Positions 43,610-55,317 of a stretch of DNA of 64,000 nt are shown here, in pieces. The translations under genes and the position numbers were made by a program. The notes below the pieces were generated by a model. The model was given only the letters and a program-made list of their open reading frames with translations. It made no database searches and was not told the origin of the DNA. Within the stretch, counting starts at the first letter, position 1. Each line of letters begins with the position of its first letter. This stretch comes from Colletes latitarsis (lineage: Eukaryota; Arthropoda; Insecta; Hymenoptera; Colletidae): NCBI RefSeq assembly GCF_051014445.1, contig NC_135141.1:4836001-4900000 (forward strand), written 5' to 3'.

Positions 43610-44598
43610 TCAGAGACCGGCTTCTCAGCAGTCCTCTTCTCCAACTTTCCCTTGGGAAAACAAGTGACACCCTGAATACAGTCCTTAACACGGCAAGGAC
43701 CAGGGGCCATAGACTCGACGGCCTCAATCTCCAGAGCTCTGATCACAGTCGCCCTGAGAGTAGTGAAACCGCCCAGCCTCAGCGTCCTCCTCATTTCCTC
43801 ATTGGCCAGGGCGGAGACGAACTGAGAGGCGGCCAGCTTATCCCTGACTTCCATCGAGCAATCACAAAAGGAAGCCTGCACCAACCTCTCAATCTCCGAG
43901 GCCAAGTCAGAAATCGACTCTCCCTTCCGCTGAGTATAATTTTGGAATTTCGCGTAATTTAGATTAGCGAAATTCTTGGTTCCGAAACGGAACTCCAAAG
44001 CTGAAACTAACACACTAAAATCGCAACGCGACACCTCGGAATGGGTAGTCAAAACACCCCGTGCGGGCCCCTTCAGACATGCGACCAAGGCCAAAGCCTT
44101 CCTTGGTGCATCCCATCTGTTTGCCTTCACAATCGCCTCGAATTGCACCCGGTACTCCTCCCAACAAGCTCTCCCATCAAACGCTGGTGGTTTCAGGACG
44201 TACCCCAGAAATCCACCAGTCGCTTCCAACAGAGGAGCCGACTGCGAAGTGGTAGGCATCGCGAGTCCAGCAATAACAGGAATATCCCTAACAACATTAT
44301 TGACATGTCTGGACTCGCGATCCTCGCTACGGAACGCCGCGGCCGACAGGTTATCGATCACACTCTTAAAATTTTCCGAAAGCACCTGATAACGGTCTTC
44401 CATGGCCCTTATCCTCCCTACAGCAGCTTCCTTCGCGGCCTGCCTCTCTTCCATCCGCTTCCGATCCACTTCCCACCTGGACTCGAAAGTTCTCTCCTGT
44501 TCCCGGAACTGCACCCCGAGGCTCCTCTGCAGGCCCTCGAACAATAGTTCCAAGGAAGGAACGGCCTCTCCCACCACGGCGGTAGATCGGGTCGACAT
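43504..44598 (-). CDS. Gypsy-3 gag
   Basis: An intact frame of 364 codons from the ATG at 44596-44598 (MSTRSTAVVGE). An upstream in-frame ATG at 44676 lies inside the LTR and would read through the primer site, so I prefer the internal one. It starts immediately after the primer site, an unusually short leader. A coiled-coil-like charged N-terminal part (ERQAAKEAAVGRIRAMEDRY) precedes a capsid-like helical region (about 150-270), and one CCHC knuckle CWNCGQKGHLQRYC lies near the C-terminus. A lysine-rich tail follows and the stop overlaps pol. This is the particle protein of the element. Confidence 0.88.
   Translation of the reverse strand: MSTRSTAVVGEAVPSLELLFEGLQRSLGVQFREQERTFESRWEVDRKRMEERQAAKEAAVGRIRAMEDRYQVLSENFKSVIDNLSAAAFRSEDRESRHVNNVVRDIPVIAGLAMPTTSQSAPLLEATGGFLGYVLKPPAFDGRACWEEYRVQFEAIVKANRWDAPRKALALVACLKGPARGVLTTHSEVSRCDFSVLVSALEFRFGTKNFANLNYAKFQNYTQRKGESISDLASEIERLVQASFCDCSMEVRDKLAASQFVSALANEEMRRTLRLGGFTTLRATVIRALEIEAVESMAPGPCRVKDCIQGVTCFPKGKLEKRTAEKPVSECWNCGQKGHLQRYCPKKGRREEAPSKKGKKKKWA
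43522..43528 (-). promoter_or_regulatory. Candidate -1 frameshift heptamer of Gypsy-3
   Basis: Minus strand G GGA AAG in the gag frame, within the 106-bp gag/pol overlap. It fits the X XXY YYZ pattern. Slippage by -1 places ribosomes in the pol frame, which continues KEEEVGVVG. No pseudoknot was verified downstream. Confidence 0.6.
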
Positions 44599-44614
44599 CC
44601 CACACTTGACACCA
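44599..44614 (-). promoter_or_regulatory. Gypsy-3 primer binding site
   Basis: Minus strand TGGTGTCAAGTGTGGG, one base inside the 5' LTR end. The first eight bases match the complement of animal Leu tRNA 3' ends (TGACACCA), and the rest is less exact. Confidence 0.65.
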
Positions 44615-44615
44615 C

Positions 44616-44926
44616 TGTTACACTGGGGAGTATTGTTCGTCGAACGACGCATATTTACGATACGGAAAATTAACACAACAGCACAAACACAGAACGATCA
44701 AAACACAACAATTTATCTTTATTAATTTCACAAATGAAACGTCCGTTCAGTTCGAGGTATCGCGTTATTCTCTTCCCAAACGACAGCCCCTTCATTTGGC
44801 AACGGAAGACGGCTGCTCGCACCCGCTCGTTTTGTGTGGCAGCTTCACCTCATCGCCAAGCCTCTTCACACCATTTCGACGATGCAATTTCGCGGTATTG
44901 CACGGCATCTTCATACTGTCGCAACA
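44616..44926 (-). repeat. Gypsy-3 5' LTR
   Basis: 311 bp, TGTTACACTGG to CGCAACA as read on the plus strand. About 27 differences from the other LTR by eye. Confidence 0.92.
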
Positions 44927-45907
44927 TTACTAACATACTGTTTGCCTACTAGCTTACTGCTTGCTTACAAGCTTAATGCCTGCTTACCAGCTTACTGCTT
45001 GCTTACAAGCTTAATGCCTGCTTACCAGCTTACTGCTTGCTTACAAGCTTACCGGTTGCTTGCTAGCATACTACTTCCATACTAGCACACTGTTTCCTTA
45101 CTAGCTTCCTCCTCGTTTACTAGCTCACTGCTTGCTCACTAGCTTACTGCTTGCTTACAAGCTTACTGCCTGCTTACTAGCTTACTACTTGCTTACAAGC
45201 TTACTGGATGCTCACTATCTTACTGCTTGTTTACAAGCTCACTGGTTGCTTACCAGCTTACTGCTTGATTACAAGCTTACTGCTTGCTTACTACCATACT
45301 ACTTCCTTCCTAGCATGCTGCTTTCTTACTAGCTAGCATCTTTCTGATTAGCCTGCTTCTTGCTTACATGCCTACTGTTTGCTTAGTTGCTTACTGCTTG
45401 CTTACTAGCTTACGGCTTGCTTACAAGCTTACTGCTTGCTTACTAGCTGTCTACTCGCTTACTAGCTCGCTGCTTGCATACTAGCTTGCTGCTTGCTTTC
45501 CAGCCTACTGGCTGCATACTATCTTACTGCATGCTTACTAGCTCACTGATTGCTTACCAGCTTACTGCTTGTTTACTAGCCTACTGCTTGCTTATTACCA
45601 TACTGCGAGCTTACTAGTTTACAGCCTGCTTTCTAGCTTACTACTTGCTTACTTGCTAACTGCTTCCACACCAGCTTACTGCTTGCTGAATAGCTTACTG
45701 CTTCCTTACTAGACCCCTGAACGCTTGCTAGCTCACTGGTTGTTTACCAGCTTACTGCTTGATTACAAGCTTACTGCTTGCTTACTAGCTTACTGCTAGC
45801 TTACTAGCATTCTGCTTTCATACTAGGTCCATGTTCGCTTACTAGCTTACTGCTTGCTTACTAGCATACTGCATTCCTACTAGCTAACTGCTTGCCTACT
45901 AGCTTAC
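44927..45907 (-). repeat. 19-bp satellite, block 10, inverted
   Basis: Inverted monomers. Leu/Ala/Tyr-rich open frames here (for example 44834-45085 and 45132-45332) are satellite translated by chance. Confidence 0.95.
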
Positions 45908-47271
45908 TTTTTTTTTTTTTTTTTTGCGTGGGGAAATCCTCATGGACACCCCGAGGCCCTTAAGTAGGGGAGGGCCTCGGTGTAGTGCCGGACTCCTACC
46001 GGCTAAAACCCCACGGTGACCGTCCTCGGGCGCTGCGGCGGGGGACCGGGAACTCTAGTGCGACATCACAGAGTCCCCCGCCGCGCCTTTCCTGACGAGG
46101 CTCATCCCGGGGGGCGCGACAACGTGTCCGTCCCCCCCTGACTTCTCCGCCGCAGACGCCAGGTTACCCGACGCCCGCGGCCCCGGGGCTGCCTTCAGTG
46201 CTCGGGCCCCTATTGCCGAGCACCTACAGCCCCCACGGGCGGCCCGTCCATCCCCCGGCCACCGACGTGGTGGCCAGAGGTGAAAGCTGACGGGCCGCCC
46301 ACCTCTTCAGGAGCTATTGGAGGGGGCCAGGTGGCGAAGGTCGCCTCGCCCTCGCCCCTCTCCGAGCCCTTCCTCGCCGAGCGGGATGCGCTGCCTGCTC
46401 GCGCGCTCGCTCGGCGGCCTCCTTCTGTGACATAACTACCTCACAGAAGGAGGCCACCACTTGCCATGTCCTCTCGCTGGCCACCATCCTGGCAACTATT
46501 GTGGCCAGCGAGTGGTTCCTCCCCACTTCCTGTTCCAGGACACGGCGCTCATCTGCCGACGCTGGGCAGGCTGCCAGCGTGTGCTGCGCCGTGTCCCGGG
46601 GGTCTCCACTGTGGTGGCATACCGTCATCGCCTCCTTCCCAATTCTACACAGGTACTCACCAAAGCAACCATGCCCGGTGAGCACCTGTGTCATCCTGTA
46701 GGACAGCCTACCCGGTTTGTCCTGCCACTCTTGCCAATGTGGCAGGACTACACCAACGGACCGTTGTGTGGCTCCACCTGCCTGAATTAGTTGATGGAAC
46801 CACATAAACAAAACGGTCCGTTGGGCTTGGCGCCTCGTCGCTTCGACCGCTTGCCTCCTCTACTCTGGCGGCTTCCCAGCCTCCTGAAGCTCCCTGGAAT
46901 GCCGGAAAACCAATTGGTTTCTCCAGGCTAGGAGCTCCAGGGGCGGGAGACACGCCAGGGTAGTCGCCGCCTCGTGGGAGATGGTGCGATACCCTCTAAC
47001 AACCCGGATTGCCAGCCGACGGTTGACGCGGCGCAGCATCTCCGTGCTGCGCCGGCTGGCATTCAGTTGTGGGGCCCAGATTGGGGCCCCGTAGAGGGCA
47101 ATTGAACGCACCACCTCCACATAGAGGCGGCGGACTCTAACATCAGGCCCTCCGATATTTGGAAGAAGGCCGCCTTCTCCACACGGGGGGCCAAGCGGTC
47201 GAAATGCTCGACGATGCGCCACAGGCTGTCCCAACTCGTATCCGCAGACCGGCCGGCGGCACCCCACGGGG
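45908..47271 (-). mobile_element. R1-like element of a second family, 5'-truncated
   Basis: Poly(T) at 45908-45925 and a 14-bp duplication GCCTACTAGCTTAC (45894-45907 and 47272-47285) prove a target-primed insertion into inverted satellite. Only the ORF2 C-terminal part and the 3' UTR remain. The protein is clearly related to, but distinct from, copies A-F. The 3' UTR has a 10-bp perfect hairpin (45951-45960 with 45971-45980), and CCCCACG (46009-46015) is complementary to CGTGGGG (45927-45933). Confidence 0.93.
46314..47267 (-). pseudogene. Second-family R1-like ORF2 C-terminal region
   Basis: Two minus-strand frames, 46860-47267 and 46314-46811, correspond to the region after the RT and to the C-terminal zinc region of R1-clade ORF2. 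Landmarks shared with copy A: RRLYVEVVRSIALYGAPIWA, RRLAIRVVRGYRTISHEA and GHGCFGEYLCRIGKE. The C2HC motif reads VCHHSGDPRDTAQHTLAAC, so the first cysteine of the pair appears altered to CHHS. A frameshift lies between the two frames near 46820-46870. Start and catalytic domains were lost with the 5' truncation. Confidence 0.85.
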
Positions 47272-50200
47272 GCCTACTAGCTTACTGCATCCTAACTAAC
47301 TTTCTGCTTTGTCACTAACTAACTGCTTTGTTACTAACTTACTGCTTGCTTACTAACTTACAGCTAGCTTACTCGCTTACTGCTTCCTTGCTAGCTAACT
47401 GCTTGCTTACTAGCTAGCTGGTATCTTACTAGCCTCCAGCTTGCTTTCTAACTTACTGCACGCCCACTAACATGGTGTCTGTTTTCAAGCATACCGCATG
47501 CATACAAGCATACAGTTTCCTTATTTGCTTCCAGGTTGCTTACTAGCATACTGCTTGCATACTAGCTAGCAGCTTGCAGACTAGCTTGCTGCTTACGGTT
47601 TGCCTGCTAGCCTACTGCTTGCTTACTGGCTTACTGCTTGCTTCCCAGCATACTGCTCCCTTACTAGCTAATTGCCTTCTTACTACCTTGCCGCTTGCTT
47701 TGTAGCTTACTGCTTGCATCTCAGGATACTGCTTGCCTACTAGCTTACTGTATACTTACCAACTTACTGCTAGCTTACCCGCTTACTGCTTGCTTACTAG
47801 CTCACAGCTTGCATGCTAGCTTACTGCTTCCTTACTAGCTACATGATCTCTTACTAGCTCACTGTTTTCTTACCAGCTCGCTGCTTGCTTACTAGCTTAC
47901 TGCTTGCTTACTAGCATACTGCTTCCCTACCAGCTTCCTGCTTGCTCACTGGCTTGCAGCATTGTTAGCAACTTGCTGCTTTGATACTAGCTTACGGCTT
48001 GCCTTCTAGCTTACTTGTTGCTTACTTGCGTACTGCTTCCCTACCTGCTAATTGCTTTCTGACAAGCCAGCTGCTTGCTCACTAGCTAACTGACTGCTTA
48101 CTAGCATACTGCTTGCTAACAAGCATGCTGCTTCCTTACGAGCACCCTGCGCGTTTACTAGCGCACTACTTGCTTACTAGCAGACTGCTTGCTTACTAGC
48201 TTACCGCTTGAATACTTGCATGTTGCTGCCATAGCAGCTGCCTGCTCTCTTACTGGCTCACAGCTTGCTTACTAGCTTACTGTTTACTTACTAGCTTATT
48301 ACTTCCTTACTAGCTGACTGCACCCTTAACTGCTTACTGCTTGCCTACTAGCTTACTGGTTACTTGCCAGCTTGCTGCTAGCTTACTAGTTTACTGCTTG
48401 CTCAATAGCTAACTGCTTCCTTACTAGCATTCTGCTCCCTTACTAGCTCCCTGCTCGCTTACGAGCCTGCAGCTAGCTTACTAGCTTACTGCTTGCTTAC
48501 AAGCTAGTTGCTTTCATGCCACCTCGCTGCTTGCTTACTACCTCACTGCTAGCTTACTAGCTTACTACATGCTTACAAGCTTACTGCATGCTTACTAGCA
48601 TGCTGCTTGCTCACTAGTCTACTCCTTTCTTAATAGCCATCAGCTTTCTTACCAGCCTCATGTTTGCTTACAAGCTTACTGGGTGCTTACTAGCTTGCTG
48701 CTTGCCTCCTAGACTGCTGCTTGCTTTCGGGCTTACTGCTTGCTTACTAGCGTACTTACCACCTAACTACTTTCTTCCTACCCCCCGGCTTTGTTCCTAA
48801 CTTACTGCTTTCTTATTAGCCAGCTGCTTGCTTAGTAGCTTACTGGTAGCTTACTAACTTACTGCTTGCTTACTAGCATACTACTTCCATACTGGCATAC
48901 TGCTTTCTTACTAGCGAATTGCATTTTTACTAGCCTGCTGCTTGCTTACTAGCTTACTTGTTACTTAGTATCTTACAGCTTGCTTACTAGCATGCCGCTT
49001 CCTTACGAGCCTCCTGCACGCTTACTGGCTCAATGATTGCTTACAAGCTTATAGTTTGCATACTAGCAAAACGCTTTCGTACTAGCTAAGTGCTCTCTTA
49101 CTAGCACACTGCTTGCGTAGAAGCACACTCCTTTCTTTATAGCGCCCAGCTCGCTTACTAGCTCACTGCTTGCTTGCGAGCTAACTGTTTGCTTTCTAGC
49201 TTCCTGCTAGCTTACTGGCTTACTGCTAGCTTACTATCTCACTGTTTTCTTACCAGCTCGCTGCTTGCTTACTAGCTTACTGCTTGCTTCCTAGCTCACT
49301 GCTTGCTTACTAGCTTACTGCTTACTTACTAGCTTGCTGTTTGCTTACATGGTTGCTGCTTGCTTTCTGGCTTACTGCTTGCTTACAAGCTTGGTGCTTG
49401 CTTACTTGGATGCTGCTTGCTTTCTAGCTTACTGCTTGCTGACTTGCTTGCTGACTTGCTAGCTGCTTGCTTACTAGCTTCCTCCTCGCTTACTATCTCA
49501 CTGCTTGCTTACTAGCTTACCACTTCCTTTCTAGATACCTGCTTTCTTTCAAGCTTACTGCTTGCTTACTAGCTCACTGGCTGCTTAATAGCTTACTGCT
49601 GGCTTAATCACTTAATGCTTGCTTACAGGTTTGCTGCATGCTTACTAGCATACTGCTTTGTTACTAACTTACTGCATGCTTACCGCCATACAGTTTCCAT
49701 ACTAGCTTCCTGCTTGCATATCAGCTTACTGCTTTGCTACAATCTTACTGCTTGCATGCTAGCTTACTACATCCTCACTAGCTACCTGCTTTCTTACCAG
49801 CTTACTGCCTGCTAACTAGCTCACTGCTTGCTTACTTGCTTACCGCTCGCTTAGTAGCCTACTGATTCCTTCCTAGCTAATTGCTTTCTTACTAGCCTGC
49901 CGCTTGCATACTAGCTCACTGGTTGCTAATTAGCTTACTGCTAGTTTACTCGCTTACTGCCAGCTCACTAGCTTGCTGCATCCTTACTAGCAAACTTCTT
50001 CCATATTAGCCTGCTGCTTGCTTGCTAATTTACGCTTTGCTTACTGGCTTACTGCTTGCTAACTAGCACACTGCTTCCTTACTAGCTTCCTGCTCGCTCA
50101 ACGGCTAACTGCATTTTTGCTAGTCTGCTACTTGCTTGCTGCTTGCTTCAGGCATACTGCGTGCTGACAAGCTTACTGATAGCTTACTCGCTTACAGATT

Positions 50201-50731
50201 GCTTTCCAACCTCCACCCCGCTTATGTAGCAGACTGCTTGCATGCTAGATTACTGCTTGCTTACTAGCTTGCTGCTTGCTTTCGGGGTTACTGCTAGCTT
50301 GCTAGCCTGCAGCTTCCGTTATAGCTTACTGCTTGCTTACTAGCTTACTACTTGCTTACGAGCTTACTTTTTGCTTACTAGCTTACTGCTTGCTTACTAG
50401 CTTACTGCTTGCTTACTAGCTTGTTGCTTGTTTTCCAGCTTACTGCTTGCTAAGTAGCTTACTGTTTGCTTACTAGCATCCTGCTTCCTTACTAGCGCCC
50501 TGCTCGCTTCCTAGCTCACTGTTTGCTTACGAGCTCACTGCTTGCCTACTAGCTTACTGCTTGCTTACTAGCTTACTGCTTGCTTACTAGCTTTTTGCAT
50601 GTTTTGTAACTGAAAGCTTGTTTACTAGCACACTAATTGCTTAATAGCTAACTACTTTATTTCTAGCCCGCTGCTTGCTTTCAAGCTTACTGCTTGCTTA
50701 CTAGCTTGTTGCTTGTTTCCAGCTTTCTGCC
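47272..50731 (-). repeat. 19-bp satellite, block 11, inverted (3.46 kb)
   Basis: The longest inverted block. Monomers are degenerate and no insertion is seen inside. It ends at the poly(T) of R1 copy E. Confidence 0.95.
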
Positions 50732-53563
50732 TTTTTTTTTTTTTTCTGTCGTGGGGAAAATCTTCGAAAGACTCCCTCCCACCTCTTTGGGGAGAGGCGG
50801 GAGGGTTGTGTGGGATTCCCCGCGCCCGTAGAATGACGGGCGCGAGACCTACCCACTAAAAACCCCACGGTGACCCTTCCGCACGATTTGGGAGGATACC
50901 GGGAATCGCTCGAAGCATTCTTCCGGTATCCTCCCCGTGCCCGCGCTTTGCGCCCATCCCCGAGGGGGACAAACGGTCCCCCCGGTAGACACACTGTCTC
51001 GTAGCGGTAGGACGGGGCCACTCCATCCCGCCGCCATCCGTCCCGGGGCTGCATTTAGTGGCGGGCTGCGAGCCCCAACCCGCAACCGCCTGCGAGCCCC
51101 AACCCGCAACCGCCTGCGACCCCGTTTCTACCCCTCGGCGGCCGGGAGCTGATGGCCGCTCCAGGCCACCGAGGGTGCCTCCCCGTGGGCCGGACCCACC
51201 CGGTCCGACCCATCGCCGCCTGGCGGGAGGAGGCTCCCCTCAGGGCCCCCCTCCCAGCCAGGGTCATCCGCCGCGCAAAGGCCGCCGCCCGCTGAAGCTT
51301 GCGCTCCCTTCCCGCGGCCTCCTTTTGCAGCATTACGGTCTCGCAGAAGGAGGCCACGGCCCTCCACTTCCTCTCGCTGCCGAGCATGGCGCGCACCACA
51401 CCCGGCAGCGAGACATCCCGCCCTATGACGCCGACCAGGACACGTCGCTCTCCCTCCCAAGCTGGGCATACCTGGAGGGTATGATCAGCCGTGTCCTGCT
51501 CGGCGTCACAATGGCAGCAACGCGCCGTCGGCTCCTTCCCTATCCGGCACAGGTATCTTCCGAAGCTACGATGCCCGGAAAATACCTGTGCCATCCGGTA
51601 AGTAAGGCTTCCATGGCCTCTGTCCAGCCACTCACACAGGAGTGGCCGAACAGCCCCGACTGTCCGGTGTCCGCGGTTGACAGAGCAACCGCTCCTGCCA
51701 CGCAAGCATCACGAACTGCCGGGCCTGGCGCTTCAAATCGCCCCAAGCAGGATCCGGCACTCCCGGGACCGCACCCACCCCCGCGTGACGGTCGACGCGG
51801 TGACGATACAGCACCGCGTGCGACCGCGTGAGGAGGTCCATTGGCGGCATCCCCGCAAGAACCGTCGCCACCTCATGCGACACGGTGCGGTACGCGCGGA
51901 CGACCCGCAACGCCATCCGCCTCTGTACCCGACGCAGCATCGTCATGCTGCGCCGGGAGGCTGCCAGGTCGTCCGCCCAGTCGGGGACCCCGTTAAAGGG
52001 CCACCGACTGTACCATTGCCACATAGAGGCGGCGAATTCGGCCGCCGGGCCTACCAGGTTGTGTAGGATTCGGCCTAAAGCCGCGACCATCCTCTTCAAC
52101 CGGGGAACCAGGCAGTGGAAATGCTCTTCGATGCGCCAGTGGCTATCGAGGATCAACCCCATTTACCTCATGTGAGGCTTCACCTCGATATCAGCCTCAC
52201 CCACCCAGATCAGTGGGGGAGGGTGGGTGGCAGATCCTGCCGAGGCGCTATCACCTCGGCCTCATGGACCGCCACCTTCATCCCTATCTCCCTGCTCCGG
52301 CCGACGACGCGCTGCGCCTCCACCTCCGCAAGACGCTTGGCCCTCCCCCAGTGCCCCCCGAAAGCCTAACACACCTGTGTCATCTGCATAACACACGGCG
52401 CTGAGACCGTTGTGGAGGTCGGCCCGCAACACCTAACCGTACATGACGTTCCACAGGAGTGGCCCGAGGACCGACCCCTGTGGAACGCCGCAGTACACAT
52501 CTCCCCGCATATCTCCATCCCGGCCGGGATACTCGATACACCTGCCGCAGAGATAATCCCCGACGACTGCCCTGAGATAAGGAGGGACCCGATAATCTTC
52601 GAGCCCCCTCCTTATCTCTTTCCAGGGAAGGGTGTTAAAGGCGTTGACAATATCGACGGGTACCGCCAAGGCCACCCCTCCCCGGGAGACGGCCGACTCC
52701 GAGAGGGCCCTCACGCGACCCATCGCGTCCATCGTCGATCGACCCACTCGAAAAGCTTGCCCACCTCATCGAGGAGGCAGTTGAGCCGGTGTGCGGAGGG
52801 AGACTCAGCGGGCCGACCCACCTTCCAGAGGAGTACCATCCTCGTCACTTTCGAACTAGGGGGGGAATCGCCCGTCCCTCAGGCATCGGTCAAACAACCG
52901 CCTGATGTCGGCCCCAAGGACGCCCTGGGTCAAAACCCAAACCCGGCCAGGCACACCATCCGGCCCCGGGGCCGTGTTACGCGCCCCGAGCCGTTTGATG
53001 GCCGGGGTCAGCTCCCCCTGCGTGACCAACAGCTCGGCCCCCCACTCATTTGAGACAGCCGACGCCGCCGGAGGACGTGGTCCTCCCTCCCCAATTGGGA
53101 TGACAGTATTGACTATGTCCTCTAGCAGTCGGGGATCAAGACCCTCGGTGACAGGGCGTGCCCACGGGCGGTGTTTATTTAGGACCTCTTTGTACGGGCG
53201 CCCCCAAGGATCGGCATCGAGGGTCTGGAGGAGCTCCTTCTATGCCCGGGTTTCGGCCCGTTTGATGGTGACCTGCAGAGCAACCCGAGCCTTACGGTAT
53301 GACTCATATAGGTCATCTGCCCTCGCTTGTGCCACGCCAGCGTCTCTTCGTAGACGACGGCGCGCACGGGTGTACTGTCGTCGGTCGCGCACACTCGCGA
53401 CGCGCAATTCTGCGATCGCGGCCGACCACCAGTACACCGCCCGGCGAGGAGAAGCCCGCCCGACCCGGGGCTTCGCCGCGTCGCAAATATTTGCGACTAA
53501 TCCCCCGAGCCGGGCGGCCTCCTCCTCTATGCTCGGCAACTCGGCCGCCCCCTGCGGCCAAGT
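50732..53563 (-). mobile_element. R1-clade copy E, 5'-truncated, old
   Basis: Poly(T) at 50732-50745, then 3' UTR and ORF2 on the minus strand up to the linker after the endonuclease. The G-rich repeat abuts the truncated end. No target duplication is found. It lacks the G-tract and TAG of copies B and C, so it belongs to a separate old lineage. A 25-bp unit is duplicated in the 3' UTR (GCGAGCCCCAACCCGCAACC at 51067 and again at about 51092). Confidence 0.9.
51290..53563 (-). pseudogene. R1 copy E ORF2 remnant
   Basis: Scattered frames: 53240-53563 (AVYWWSAAIAELRVASVR region), 52433-52747 (RT with GVPQGSVLGPLLWN), 51632-52162 and 51055-51705 (C2HC motif CCHCDAEQDTADH). The sequence around the YADD box (about 52330-52430) is damaged: plus-strand GTGTCATCTGCATAACACAC is there, but flanking deletions and frame changes break it. 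A deletion near 52745-52755 removes part of the conserved FRGGRST region. The copy is beyond function. Confidence 0.85.
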
Positions 53564-53772
53564 AGATGAGAAAGGAGAGTACTGGGGACCAGGGTCTCCG
53601 AGGAGGGTGCGGGGGGGGGCCTCCGCGTCGGAGTGGGGGGAGTCCGAGGCGCACCGCCAAGGGGGGGGGGCCGGCAGTCGGGGTGGGGGTCGGCAACTAT
53701 TACCGACAGCCGATAATTTGTATCTACGGTCAGTAATTAGTATCTATGGTCGGTAATTGGTAATTAGTATTT
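53564..53772 (+). repeat. G-rich dispersed repeat with TAATTAGTATC units, copy 3
   Basis: A G-rich part (runs of up to 10-12 G near 53610-53672), then GATAATTTGTATCTACGG, TCAGTAATTAGTATCTATGG and further units. It lies between the broken end of R1 copy E and the broken 3' end of the Copia element. Confidence 0.75.
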
Positions 53773-55317
53773 CTCTAAGGCCATATAGAGCCTTTTGCAG
53801 TTTGCAAACCTTGTTTTGACCTGTTTCATAACCTGTCGGTTCATTAATATAAATTTCTGATTTTACTTTACCGTTCAAGAAGGCAGTTTCCACATCCATC
53901 TGATCAATGTACAAATTATTCGCACAACAATAATTTAACAGGACTTTCAAGGTCTGCATTCTGCCGACTGGTGAATATACGTTTTCCAAATGTTTTTGTT
54001 GTTGGAAGCCTCTGACAACTAATCTAGCTTTATATGTATTATCATCCTTCTTTTTGTGTACCCATTTAACATCAATTACCTTTTTATCTTTGGGTTTGTC
54101 TACAACAAACCAAGTTTTATTTTTTTTCAAACTTTCTATCTCTGAGTTCATAGCCTTTTGCCAATTTTTCAACTCTTTGGAGTTAATTGCCTCCTCAAAT
54201 GTACTTGGTACGTTTGCATTCACATAGTTAACATAAATAAAATGTGCAACGGGGTTGCCAAATCTCTCAATGGGTTTAACTATTCCGTTTGATCTTTTTC
54301 TTTGTATTGGTACCTTATTTTTATTTTGTGAATTTAAGTTATCATCAAAAACATTATCACTATTATCATCATTACTTGAAGTCGATTCATTAACACTATC
54401 AATACTAGTATTTGATTCATTTTCTAAATTTAAACTTAATGTGTTTTCATCATCATAATCTGAATCTTTGTTTTCTACAGATTTTTGTAAGCATATAAGC
54501 TCTTTACTCAATTATTCTTACATGCCTTGCATTTATGACTCTGTTACTTACAAGTACTCTATAGCTATTTTCGTTATAACCTACAAGTACGCCTACTTTC
54601 GCTTTATCGTCCCATTTATTTTTTCTTAATGTTTCTGGAATTTTTACAAAGACCCGACTGCCATATATTTTAATATGCTTAACACTCGGTTTTTCCAAAG
54701 AAAACTTCGAAGGGCGTTTTATTTTGATTCGTATTAGCGATAGTACGATTCTTTAGATAAGCGACCGTTTTCATAATCTCTGGCCAATGTCTACGATCTA
54801 TATTGGTTTCTTTAGCTAAACACCTGCCCATATCCATTGCGGATCTATTATATCTCTCAGCCACACCATTTAGTTCATGAACATATGGTGGGCACGGTAA
54901 AATTTCAATACCCTTGTCTCTCGCAAAATTATAGATTTCCTTATTTAAGTATTCTTTCCCGTTATCACATCTTAGTTTCTTTATTCTTTTGTTGAATCTA
55001 TTTTCGACTAAGTTGACAAATTCTCTGAAACAATTGGCTGTTTCGGATTTACTTCTTCTACAATATATCTTTGTACATTTACTGTAATCATCTATGAATG
55101 TTAAGAAATATTTTTCACCGCCATAACCTATGGTTCGGTGAGGACCATTTACGTCCGTGTGAATCAATTCTAATATTTCACTTGCTTTAGATTTATCATT
55201 TTTAAATAGAACTTTTGTCATTTTACTTTCAATACAATTTGCACAAGTAAGTAAATCATTTTCTAATTTTGTTGGTAAACCTTCTACTAATTTAGAATTT
55301 ACAAGTTTACTAAGGTA
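53773..55317 (-). pseudogene. Copia integrase and truncated reverse transcriptase
   Basis: The integrase core at 54679-55221 has HTDVNGP, RCDNGKEYLN and GVAERYNR, the three acidic residues of the DDE site. The frame then breaks near 54690 and again near 54505; the pieces continue as IYGSRVFVKIPETLRKNKW and an acidic linker. The RT begins in 53773-54511 with TWFVVDKP, KWVHKKKDD and DQMDVETAFLNG (first catalytic Asp), and ends at KALYGLR, before the YVDD box. It cannot make an active enzyme. The left end joins the G-rich repeat. Confidence 0.9.

Larger units (their letters stand above)
39200..44926 (-). mobile_element. Gypsy-3: near-complete Ty3/Gypsy retrotransposon
   Basis: 5727 bp with two 311-bp LTRs, primer site, gag, pol and polypurine tract, all on the minus strand. 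Coding is open except for one in-frame TAA. The LTRs differ at about 27 positions by eye (near 9%). The bases just outside the ends do not match (ATAG on the left, TTAC on the right), and the satellite is plus-oriented on the left but minus-oriented on the right. Confidence 0.95.

Noticed and set aside
44834..45332. Leu/Ala/Tyr-rich open frames in the inverted satellite
   Set aside because: Periodic translation of the 19-bp repeat; monomer variants destroy the frame at random.
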